From an uncultured Pseudomonas sp. (GTDB lineage Bacteria > Pseudomonadota > Gammaproteobacteria > Pseudomonadales > Pseudomonadaceae), in NCBI RefSeq assembly GCF_943846705.1, contig NZ_OX044366.1, forward strand, positions 1,302,001 to 1,366,000: DNA of 64,000 bases. The letters are read 5' to 3'. A program made the translations under genes and the position numbers. Positions 8,063 to 14,998 of the stretch are shown piece by piece. Each line of letters starts with the position of its first letter. The stretch's first letter is position 1. The notes beneath the pieces were generated by a model. It made no database searches, was not told the origin of the DNA, and was given only the letters and a program-made list of their open reading frames with translations.

Positions 8063-8473
8063 TTAGCTCTCCAGCCAGACGTCGCGCACCCAGTGCCACA
8101 CCGATTCCCAAGTTTCGTCTTCGTTGATTTCGGTGGTCTCGGCTTCCCACAGCAGCACGGTGCCGTCTTCTTCTACGACGTAGTAGTTACCGTGGTCTTC
8201 GCACAGCGGAACGAACTCGCGCGGTACGCCGAGGGACCAGGCGGTGGCGGCGACTTCTGGCAGGTAGGTGTGCGATTGTGGATCGCTGGCGGTCACCGGC
8301 TCCAGGCGCCCATAGACCACATCGCTGACCTGTAACAGATACTCGCGCAGGGCGTAGGGCAGGTGGATGAGGATCTGTTCCTGGATTTCCACCAGCACTT
8401 CTTCTTCCGGAAGTTCCAGCGGCACCGGCACGGGTTCGTTGAGTTCGCGCAGTTGTTCGATGACTTCTTCCAC
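8063..8473 (-). CDS. SMI1/KNR4 (SUKH) family protein
   Basis: 136 residues, strongly acidic. The SUKH-type core pattern is recognisable: an N-terminal helix with ELNEPVPVPLELP, then LPYALREYLLQVSDVVYG, a short hydrophobic strand, and FVPLCEDHGNYYVVEEDGTVLLWEAET. Many SUKH proteins are immunity proteins against contact-dependent or secreted toxins, but stand-alone housekeeping members are common. No toxin gene is next to it, so no immunity role can be claimed. It is convergent with the GntR gene and ends 25 bases from it. Confidence 0.75.
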   Translation of the reverse strand: MEEVIEQLRELNEPVPVPLELPEEEVLVEIQEQILIHLPYALREYLLQVSDVVYGRLEPVTASDPQSHTYLPEVAATAWSLGVPREFVPLCEDHGNYYVVEEDGTVLLWEAETTEINEDETWESVWHWVRDVWLES

Positions 8474-8606
8474 GGGCGTTGTCTCTTTTACGGGTAATAA
8501 CGGGAGCGTCTTATACCCTAGACGCGGCTAAGCAAAAAGCTGGCAAAGTGCTATCTTCCTGTTTAATCGGCTCGCCAATTTTTTAACGTCATAAAATGGT
8601 CTGGTC

Positions 8607-9200
8607 ATGAAAAGCTCAGCGCAAGAACCTGAAGACGGCGTATTGAGTGAGGAGCAGCGGTTGCAGTTGCTGACCTCGGCAGGCAAGCGTAATCGTTTGT
8701 TCATCATCGCCTTGGCCGTGTTGCTCGGTAGCCTGATGTTGATCTCGGTCGGTTTGAACATGTATAGCCTGTTCAGCACCGGTGATGGACCACGTATCGA
8801 GGCGTTAGAGCAGCAGGTACGCAAACTTGAACAGCGGCTGGTAGTGCAGCAGGCTGCCCTGAGCAACCAGGAAGCCTTGGTGGCCAGCCAGCAGGCTACG
8901 CAGCTGAACGCTCTGTTCGAGCGCACAGAGAACCCCGATAGCATTGCTCAAGTGAGCCAGGTGTTGCAGGCCCAAGAGCGCGACTATCAACAGGTGATGC
9001 AGGGGCTCAAAGTGGGGATGCGTGATCTGGCCAATATGTTGCCGGGTTCACGCAGCTGGCTGGCGGATTATCAGGAGATGATTGACCGCGCTCAGCTCAA
9101 CAGTCGTCAGCGCAGTGAAGAAATTCAGGCCTGGAGTGATAAGGCCCGCCAGCCTGTCCCGGCGGCTGAGCCACCGGGTGCTGTTGTCGACCCGGGCTAA
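8607..9200 (+). CDS. Membrane-anchored coiled-coil protein of unknown function
   Basis: 197 residues; I do not recognise a family. A polar N-terminus of about 30 residues is followed by one transmembrane helix (about 31-54, FIIALAVLLGSLMLISVGL) and then a long heptad-rich segment (about 65-110) beginning IEALEQQVRKLEQRL. The C-terminus is polar and proline-rich. The layout predicts a single-pass inner-membrane protein with a periplasmic coiled coil. It is convergent with the glyoxalase-like gene, four bases apart. Confidence 0.7.
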   Translation: MKSSAQEPEDGVLSEEQRLQLLTSAGKRNRLFIIALAVLLGSLMLISVGLNMYSLFSTGDGPRIEALEQQVRKLEQRLVVQQAALSNQEALVASQQATQLNALFERTENPDSIAQVSQVLQAQERDYQQVMQGLKVGMRDLANMLPGSRSWLADYQEMIDRAQLNSRQRSEEIQAWSDKARQPVPAAEPPGAVVDPG

Positions 9201-9204
9201 TGCG

Positions 9205-9573
9205 TTAGCCCATATGGAAGAAGGCCAGCTTGTTACCGTCCAGGTCGCGGAAATAAGCGCCGTAGAAGCCTGGAATGCGCTCACCGGGTTCGCCTTCACT
9301 GCTCGCGCCGAGCGCAATGGCCTTGGCGTAGAGCTTATCCACACCTTCGCGGGAGCCGCCGGGCAGGGCGACCATGTTGCCGTTGCCGGGGTTGGGTGCT
9401 TGCTTGTCGTAAGGTACGCACAGGGCAAACATCGGCTGGCCCTTGGCAACGCCATAGAAGGCGATGCGGCCCATATCCATGACGATCTTGGCGCCCATTT
9501 CGGCGAGCAAGGGGCTGTAGAAGGCCTTGGCTTTTTCCATGTCGGCGGTGCCGACCGTTGTGTATCCGATCAT
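9205..9573 (-). CDS. VOC-family glyoxalase/dioxygenase-like protein
   Basis: 122 residues from the ATG at 9571-9573. The frame continues upstream to 9765 but through the terminator palindrome, so that start is rejected. The sequence shows the paired beta-alpha-beta-beta-beta pattern of the vicinal oxygen chelate superfamily: IGYTTVGTADMEKAKAFYSPL at the start and GFYGAYFRDLDGNKLAFFH at the end. Members include lactoylglutathione lyases and antibiotic-resistance proteins. The short single-domain form would act as a dimer. The substrate is unknown. Confidence 0.88.
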   Translation of the reverse strand: MIGYTTVGTADMEKAKAFYSPLLAEMGAKIVMDMGRIAFYGVAKGQPMFALCVPYDKQAPNPGNGNMVALPGGSREGVDKLYAKAIALGASSEGEPGERIPGFYGAYFRDLDGNKLAFFHMG

Positions 9574-9663
9574 TGTGCAGTCCTCGTGGTGGAGCGCTAG
9601 GAAGGGTACAGCTTGCGCCTTGAGTGTATCCGGCGCCAGCGCATACGTTTGCTGAATGACGGA

Positions 9664-9697
9664 CAAAGAAAACCCGGGCATGCCCGGGTTTTCTTTG
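9664..9697 (-). terminator. Perfect 34-bp palindrome, terminator of the Tim44-like gene
   Basis: A perfect palindrome with arms of 17 bases (CAAAGAAAACCCGGGCA and its complement), 12 bases after the minus-strand stop at 9710. The GC core flanked by A- and T-rich arms fits an intrinsic terminator that works in both directions. Confidence 0.85.
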
Positions 9698-9709
9698 TTG
9701 CTGCGGGTA

Positions 9710-10558
9710 TTAGCCGTTCTGGCGGATACCGGCGACCAGCCACGGCTGGTTGTCACCGGCCGCACGCTCCATGCGCCAGCTCTCGCTGAACGCTTCGCCT
9801 TGGTCGAAGCGCGAGGTTTTGGCCACGCCGGTGAAGGTCAGGGTGGCGACGGTCTTGTCGCTGAGGTCATCGACGCCATCCAGCTGCACGTCGAGGTCGT
9901 CGACATAGGTGGACTGGAAGCCATCACCCAGGTCAGCGCGCTCGCGGCTGAGGAACTCCAGCAGCTGTGGGGTGACGAACTCGGCGATTTTATCCATCTC
10001 GTTGGCATCCCAGTGCTGCTGCAAACTGAGGAAGTGCTCACGGCCGGCGCTGACAAAGCTCTGCTCGTTGAACCAGGCTGGGGCGTTGATCACCGGCTTG
10101 ATGGCGGCAGCTGCGCCGTTACCGCCGAAGATCGAGCTGGGTGCGGCCTGGGCTGGCATTTCGCGCTGATACGGCGCGCCACCGGCGGCGGCTGGCTGGG
10201 CCTGGCGACGACGGGCGGCGAGGAAACGGAACAGCAGGAAGGCGATCAGGCCGAAGATCAGCATGTCCATGATCTGCAGGCCTTCAAAGCCATCACCCAT
10301 AAACATCGAGGCGAGCAGGCCGCCTGCCGCGAGGCCGGCCAATGGACCCAACCAGCGCGAAGCGCCGCTGGCGGCGGCGGGCTGACGACCGGCGGTCGCT
10401 GGCGCTGCAGATTGCTGGGTGGGTGCCTGGCGAGCCTGATGGCTTGGCGCGGAACCGAAGGATTTGCCGCCGCCCATACGCTTGGCTTCGGCGTCGAAAC
10501 TCATGGTCAGGCCGAGGCTGAGGAACATGGCCAGGGCGATGCTAAGGAAACGCTGCAT
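9710..10558 (-). CDS. Tim44-domain membrane protein
   Basis: 282 residues from the ATG at 10556-10558. It starts with a signal-like segment (MQRFLSIALAMFLSLGLTM) and a polar MGGGKSFGS region, then a glycine/alanine-rich linker, a membrane segment near 91-110 (MDMLIFGLIAFLLFRFLAA), and a C-terminal Tim44-like domain (about 150-280) with FNEQSFVSAGREHFLSLQQHWDANEMDKIAEFVTP. Bacterial Tim44-like proteins have no settled function; the fold is related to the mitochondrial import motor subunit. The gene is alone, with its own terminator. Confidence 0.88.
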   Translation of the reverse strand: MQRFLSIALAMFLSLGLTMSFDAEAKRMGGGKSFGSAPSHQARQAPTQQSAAPATAGRQPAAASGASRWLGPLAGLAAGGLLASMFMGDGFEGLQIMDMLIFGLIAFLLFRFLAARRRQAQPAAAGGAPYQREMPAQAAPSSIFGGNGAAAAIKPVINAPAWFNEQSFVSAGREHFLSLQQHWDANEMDKIAEFVTPQLLEFLSRERADLGDGFQSTYVDDLDVQLDGVDDLSDKTVATLTFTGVAKTSRFDQGEAFSESWRMERAAGDNQPWLVAGIRQNG

Positions 10559-10672
10559 GATTAGCTGTCTCTTGGTTATTGGATCTACGCGCGGCATCTT
10601 GCCCGGCGTAACCGTCGCTGGCTAGCCATAGAATGTTTCCGGCTTTTGCCTTTGCCCGTGCCAGCGCACTGC

Positions 10673-11251
10673 TTAGCGGCGTAGCAACACCCGCAACGGC
10701 CCGCAGCGTAACTGTCTGCGCAGCAGCGCGCGGAACTCGGCGGGCCCTTCCTCGGGATGGCGCAACCAGTGGATAAAGCTGCGCAGGTAGACCCCGCTTA
10801 GCAAGCTTTCCTCGGCAATACGCCGCAGGTGCAGGGTTTCCCGCTGCGCCGCCTCGCGCCACCACTGCACGGTACGGCTGATGCGCAGCAGGCCGAGCAC
10901 TTGCAGGTGCAGGTGGCCGGGCTCGAGCTTGTACAGCAGCATCTGCCCGGTCACCGCACGGTGTGCCGCCAGGCTGTCGAGCCAGGCGATGAGCAACTCC
11001 TCCAGGCGTTTGGTCGGCTCCAGCGGCAGCAGGTCAGCGGCCGTGGCGCGGGCCAGCAAGGCTTGGTCGGCGCGGTCAAACCAGGCCTCGACCAGCTGAT
11101 CCTTGTCGCGGTAATGCCTGGCGATGCTGTTTAGCTCCACATTCAAGTCGGCGGCCACATCAAACAGGTGCAGGCGCTCCCAGCCGCAGGCATCGGCCAG
11201 GCGCAGGGCGCTATCGAGAATCTGTGCGGCGGAGACAGTTGCGCGTTTCAT
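10673..11251 (-). CDS. TetR-family transcriptional regulator
   Basis: 192 residues. The N-terminal helix-turn-helix region spans about 8-55 (AAQILDSALRLADACGWERLHLFDVAADLNVELNSIARHYRDKDQLVEAWF), with a fairly weak match to the TetR consensus in the recognition helix. The rest is helical and leucine/arginine-rich, as in ligand-binding TetR domains. No partner gene is obvious: the Tim44 gene and the orphan TRAP binding protein flank it on the same strand with untranscribed-looking gaps. Confidence 0.85.
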   Translation of the reverse strand: MKRATVSAAQILDSALRLADACGWERLHLFDVAADLNVELNSIARHYRDKDQLVEAWFDRADQALLARATAADLLPLEPTKRLEELLIAWLDSLAAHRAVTGQMLLYKLEPGHLHLQVLGLLRISRTVQWWREAAQRETLHLRRIAEESLLSGVYLRSFIHWLRHPEEGPAEFRALLRRQLRCGPLRVLLRR

Positions 11252-11307
11252 CGGCTCACCTCGTGTTTGAGTATGACCGCTGATACGTAGGCCAGCCGCG
11301 CAAACGA

Positions 11308-11333
11308 CAAACGGAACCCGAGGGTTCCGTTTG
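11308..11333 (-). terminator. Hairpin CAAACGGAACCC/GGGTTCCGTTTG
   Basis: A 12-bp perfect stem with a two-base centre, downstream of the minus-strand TRAP binding-protein gene (stop at 11436) and upstream of the TetR gene. On the minus strand it is followed by a moderately T-rich stretch (TCGTTT). It is a probable terminator. Confidence 0.6.
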
Positions 11334-11348
11334 CAGTGGGGTCAGATG

Positions 11349-11390
11349 CGTAGGATGGCTGCGTGGTGCAGCGGCTTAACCCATCAGCGC
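11349..11390. repeat. Fragment of the TAGGATGG / AACCCATC repeat
   Basis: CGTAGGATGG at the left and TTAACCCATCAGCGC at the right, spaced by about 17 bases. It resembles the ends of the element at 4785-4876 and is probably a shortened copy. Confidence 0.45.
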
Positions 11391-11435
11391 TTGCAGCGGG
11401 CTATTGCGCGCGCAACACATCCTGCGGTGGGCGCG

Positions 11436-12542
11436 TTAGCGCCAGTTGTACAACTCTTTTTCCGACAGCTGATGCATCAGGCTGACCTGTGCCTGGAACG
11501 CTTGCATCGAGGCCCAGATGCGCCCATTCAGTTCGTTCTGCCCGGCCAGCTCACCGAGTACTAGGGTGCTTTGGTGTTGCATGGCAGCCAGTACGTCATC
11601 GGGGAAGCGCTTGAGCAGGGTGCCTTGCTGTTTCAGCTGATCCAGCGCCAGGGCGTTGTTGTAGACGTAATCGTCGAGCATGTCCTGGTTAGCCGCGCGG
11701 GTGGCTTCAGTCAGGATCGCCTGCAGGTCGGCCGGCAAGCTATCGAGGGCCTTCTGGTTGATCAGCAGTTCGAGCACGGCCTGCGGCTCTTGCCAGCCTG
11801 GGTAGTAATAAAACTTGGCGGCTTTGTGCAGGCCAAAGGCCAGGTCGTTGTAGGGGCTGACCCAGTCGGTGGCGTCGATCGCGTTGGTTTGCAGCGCGGT
11901 AAACACTTCGCCGCCGGGCAAGTTGACGGTGGTCGCACCGAGCTTGCTCAGCACTTCGCCACCGAGGCCGGGCATGCGAATTTTCAGGCCCTTGAGGTCA
12001 TCCAGCGAGTTGATTTCCTTGTTGTACCAGCCGCCCATCTGCATGCCGGTATTGCCCACCGCCAATGGCTTAACGCCGAACGGAGCATAGGCTTCTTCCC
12101 ACAATGCTTGGCCACCGCCCTTGCTCAACCAGGCGTTCATCTCGCTGGTGGAAAGGCCAAATGGCACGGCCGTGAAGAACTGCGCCGCCGGCACCTTGCC
12201 CTTCCAGTAATACGCCGCGCCATGGCCCAGCTCGGCAGTGCCGCGCGACACCGCGTCAAACACTTCCAGTGGTGGCACCAGCTCACCGCCGGCATACACC
12301 TTGATGGTCAGGCGACCGTTGCTCATTACCTTGACCCGTTCGGCCAGGCGCTCAGCCGCCGTGCCCAGGCCGGGATAGTTCTTCGGCCAGGCGGTAACCA
12401 TCTTCCACTGGAAGCTTTCTGCGGCAGGCGACCCTGCGGCTGGCGTAGCAACTGCTTGCGGTGCGGCAGGTTCTTCCTTGCACCCAGCCAGGCCGATGGC
12501 GGCGAGCAGGGCGCTGGCAAGCAGCAGAGGGCGGCGGATCAT
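11436..12542 (-). CDS. Orphan TRAP transporter substrate-binding lipoprotein (DctP/TakP family)
   Basis: 368 residues. The signal peptide carries an RR pair at residues 3-4 and a lipobox LAGC with the cysteine at 21. The mature part is a DctP-family protein with WKMVTAWPKNYPGLG, GELVPPLEVFDAVSRGTAELGH, YYWKGKVPAAQFF and DATDWVSPYNDLAFGLH, features of the TakP-like branch that binds 2-oxo acids or similar carboxylates. No DctQ/DctM permease is beside it. It is clearly a paralogue of the DctP at 53161-54261 (long shared segments). It may supply the permease encoded there, or a permease elsewhere. Confidence 0.93.
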   Translation of the reverse strand: MIRRPLLLASALLAAIGLAGCKEEPAAPQAVATPAAGSPAAESFQWKMVTAWPKNYPGLGTAAERLAERVKVMSNGRLTIKVYAGGELVPPLEVFDAVSRGTAELGHGAAYYWKGKVPAAQFFTAVPFGLSTSEMNAWLSKGGGQALWEEAYAPFGVKPLAVGNTGMQMGGWYNKEINSLDDLKGLKIRMPGLGGEVLSKLGATTVNLPGGEVFTALQTNAIDATDWVSPYNDLAFGLHKAAKFYYYPGWQEPQAVLELLINQKALDSLPADLQAILTEATRAANQDMLDDYVYNNALALDQLKQQGTLLKRFPDDVLAAMQHQSTLVLGELAGQNELNGRIWASMQAFQAQVSLMHQLSEKELYNWR

Positions 12543-12574
12543 GGGGGCTCCTTATTGTTTGAATAGACGGTTGG

Positions 12575-14776
12575 TCACAGCGCTTGCAATTTTGCGTAGC
12601 TGAGCATCAGCCACTTGCTGCCCTCACTCTCGAAGTTAACCTGCACCCGCGCCTGCGCGCCTGAGCCTTCGAAGTTGAGGATGGTGCCTTCGCCGAACAG
12701 CGAATGCTGCACGCGTTGGCCGAGGTTGAAGCCGGTGTCTGGCACGGCGCTGCCGGCGAACAGGCTGCTGTCATTGTTTGCGCCGCCCATGTTGCGGCTC
12801 ACCGCGCCAAACGGCCGACTGACGCTGTTGCTCAGGCGCACTTCCTGAATCAGCTGCGGCGGAATTTCACGGACGAAGCGCGAAACCTTGTTGTAGGTCT
12901 CGGTGCCGTATAAACGCCGCGTTTCGGCGTAGGTAATCACCAGCTTGCTCATGGCGCGGGTAATGCCGACATAGGCCAGGCGGCGCTCTTCCTCAAGGCG
13001 GCCGGGCTCTTCCAGGCTCATCTTGTGCGGGAACAGGCCTTCTTCCATGCCCACCAGGAACACCTGGGGGAACTCCAGGCCTTTGGCGCTGTGCAGGGTC
13101 ATCAACTGAATGCTGTCTTCGTTCTCCGCCGCCTGGGTGTCGCCGGCTTCCAGCGAGGCGTGGCTGAGAAAGGCTTGCAGTGGGCTCAGCTCGTCGTCTT
13201 CGTTGTTGTCGAAGGTCCGCGCGGCGCTGACCAGCTCCTCAAGGTTTTCGATGCGCGCCTGGGCTTTCTCGCCTTTCTCGGCCTTGTGGTAAGCGATTAA
13301 GCCGCTTTGCTCGATGACCGTCTGGGTCATCAGATGCAGCGGCATGCTCAGGGCTTTGGCCGTGAGGTTTTCGATCAGCTCGATAAACCCGGCCAGGGCC
13401 CCCGAAGCACGGGCTGGCAGGGCCTTGGCGCTGACCATCAGCTGAATGGCGCCCCACATCGACACGTCATGCACGCGGGCGTATTCGCGAATCGCTTCGA
13501 CGCTCTTCTCGCCGATACCACGCGCTGGCACGTTGATCACCCGCTCCAGCGCGGCGTCGTTGCCACGGCCGTCGAGCAGGCGCAGGTAGGCCATGGCGTT
13601 CTTGATTTCGGCACGTTCGAAGAAGCGCTGACCGCCGTAGATGCGGTACGGAATCTTCTCGCGCAGCAGGGCTTCTTCAAGCACCCGCGACTGGGCATTG
13701 GAGCGGTAGAGAATGGCGATTTCACTGCGCTTGAGGCCGTCTTTGCGCAGGGCGTCCTCAATCGATTCGACCACGTAGCGCGCTTCGTCGTGTTCGTTGA
13801 ACGCCGAGTACAGGTTGATCGGCTCGCCGTCGTCGTCTTCGGTCCACAGCTCTTTGCCGAGGCGCCCCTGGTTGTTGGCGATCAAGGCGTTGGCGGCCTT
13901 GAGGATGCCGGCGGTGGAGCGGTAGTTCTGCTCCAGGCGGATCATTTCGGCGTCGGCAAAGTCAGTCGAGAACTGCTGGATATTCTCGATTTTCGCGCCG
14001 CGCCAGCCATAGATCGACTGGTCGTCGTCGCCGACCACCATCATGCTCTCGCCGCCCCTGGCGAGCAGGCGCAACCAGGCGTACTGCACGGCGTTGGTGT
14101 CCTGGAACTCGTCGACCAGGATATGCCGGAAACGGCGCTGGTAGTGTTCCAGCAGGCCCGGCTTGTCGCGCCACAAGTCGAGGGCGCGCAGCAGCAGCTC
14201 GGAGAAGTCGATCACCCCGGCGCGCGCGCAGGCGGCCTCATAGGCTTCGTAGATTTTCAGCATGGTGGCGAGGAACAGGTCGCCGCCGGGCTGGATGTTT
14301 TTCGGCCGCAGGCCTTCATCCTTCTGCCCGTTGATAAACCACTGCGCCTGCTTGGGCGGCCAGCGCTGTTCGTCCAGGCCGAGCTCGCGGATTACCCGCT
14401 TGACGATGCGCTGCTGGTCATCGGAATCGAGAATCTGGAAGTTTTCCGCCAAGCCGGCTTCCTGCCAGTGCGCGCGCAACAGGCGGTGCGCCAGGCCGTG
14501 AAAGGTGCCGACCCACATGCCGGCCGGGCTGACGCCGAGCATCTGCTCGATGCGCTGGCGCATTTCGGCGGCGGCCTTGTTGGTGAAGGTCACCGACAGG
14601 ATGCTGTGCGGCGACGCGTTCTCGATCTGGATCAACCAGGCGATACGGTGCACCAGCACGCGGGTTTTACCGGAGCCAGCACCGGCCAGCACCAGTTGCC
14701 GGCCCACGCGCGCGGCAACAGCCTGGCGTTGGGCATCATTGAGAGAGGCGATCAGGAGTTCGGGGTCATTTTGCAT
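12575..14776 (-). CDS. uvrD: DNA helicase II (UvrD/PcrA, superfamily 1)
   Basis: 733 residues, the usual length. It unwinds DNA 3'-5' in nucleotide excision and mismatch repair. Motifs: Q motif SLNDAQRQAVAA, Walker A AGAGSGKTR at 31-39, motif Ia TFTNKAAAEM, motif II VDEFQDTN, motif III VGDDDQSIYGWRGA, motif IV LEQNYRS, motif V LMTLHSAKGLEFP and motif VI LAYVGITRAM. The C-terminal tail (QRVQHSLFGEGTI) is the Tudor-like RNA polymerase-binding segment of the UvrD/PcrA group, which separates it from Rep. It stands alone and is divergent from the PAS-GGDEF-EAL gene. Confidence 0.97.
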   Translation of the reverse strand: MQNDPELLIASLNDAQRQAVAARVGRQLVLAGAGSGKTRVLVHRIAWLIQIENASPHSILSVTFTNKAAAEMRQRIEQMLGVSPAGMWVGTFHGLAHRLLRAHWQEAGLAENFQILDSDDQQRIVKRVIRELGLDEQRWPPKQAQWFINGQKDEGLRPKNIQPGGDLFLATMLKIYEAYEAACARAGVIDFSELLLRALDLWRDKPGLLEHYQRRFRHILVDEFQDTNAVQYAWLRLLARGGESMMVVGDDDQSIYGWRGAKIENIQQFSTDFADAEMIRLEQNYRSTAGILKAANALIANNQGRLGKELWTEDDDGEPINLYSAFNEHDEARYVVESIEDALRKDGLKRSEIAILYRSNAQSRVLEEALLREKIPYRIYGGQRFFERAEIKNAMAYLRLLDGRGNDAALERVINVPARGIGEKSVEAIREYARVHDVSMWGAIQLMVSAKALPARASGALAGFIELIENLTAKALSMPLHLMTQTVIEQSGLIAYHKAEKGEKAQARIENLEELVSAARTFDNNEDDELSPLQAFLSHASLEAGDTQAAENEDSIQLMTLHSAKGLEFPQVFLVGMEEGLFPHKMSLEEPGRLEEERRLAYVGITRAMSKLVITYAETRRLYGTETYNKVSRFVREIPPQLIQEVRLSNSVSRPFGAVSRNMGGANNDSSLFAGSAVPDTGFNLGQRVQHSLFGEGTILNFEGSGAQARVQVNFESEGSKWLMLSYAKLQAL

Positions 14777-14998
14777 CGCGGCATTCTAGGGGGCGCGGCC
14801 GGGCAGGGCAAACCAGGCCGTCGTGCGAATTGTTTTCGACGACTGGTGAGTCAGCTCAGCGGGTGCAGCTGGGCTGTGGCAGGGCTTAGCAGAAGTGCCG
14901 CGTGGGCGCTGTGAGTGAGTCCACATCCGGCTTGGGCGATGCGTCTAGCTCGGGTATGCTGCGCCGATCTTTAGGCAACCATTATAAGAACATCGCCT

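Noticed and set aside
13307..14914. A 535-codon plus-strand frame opposite uvrD
   Set aside because: Antisense shadow; uvrD has all helicase motifs in the other strand.
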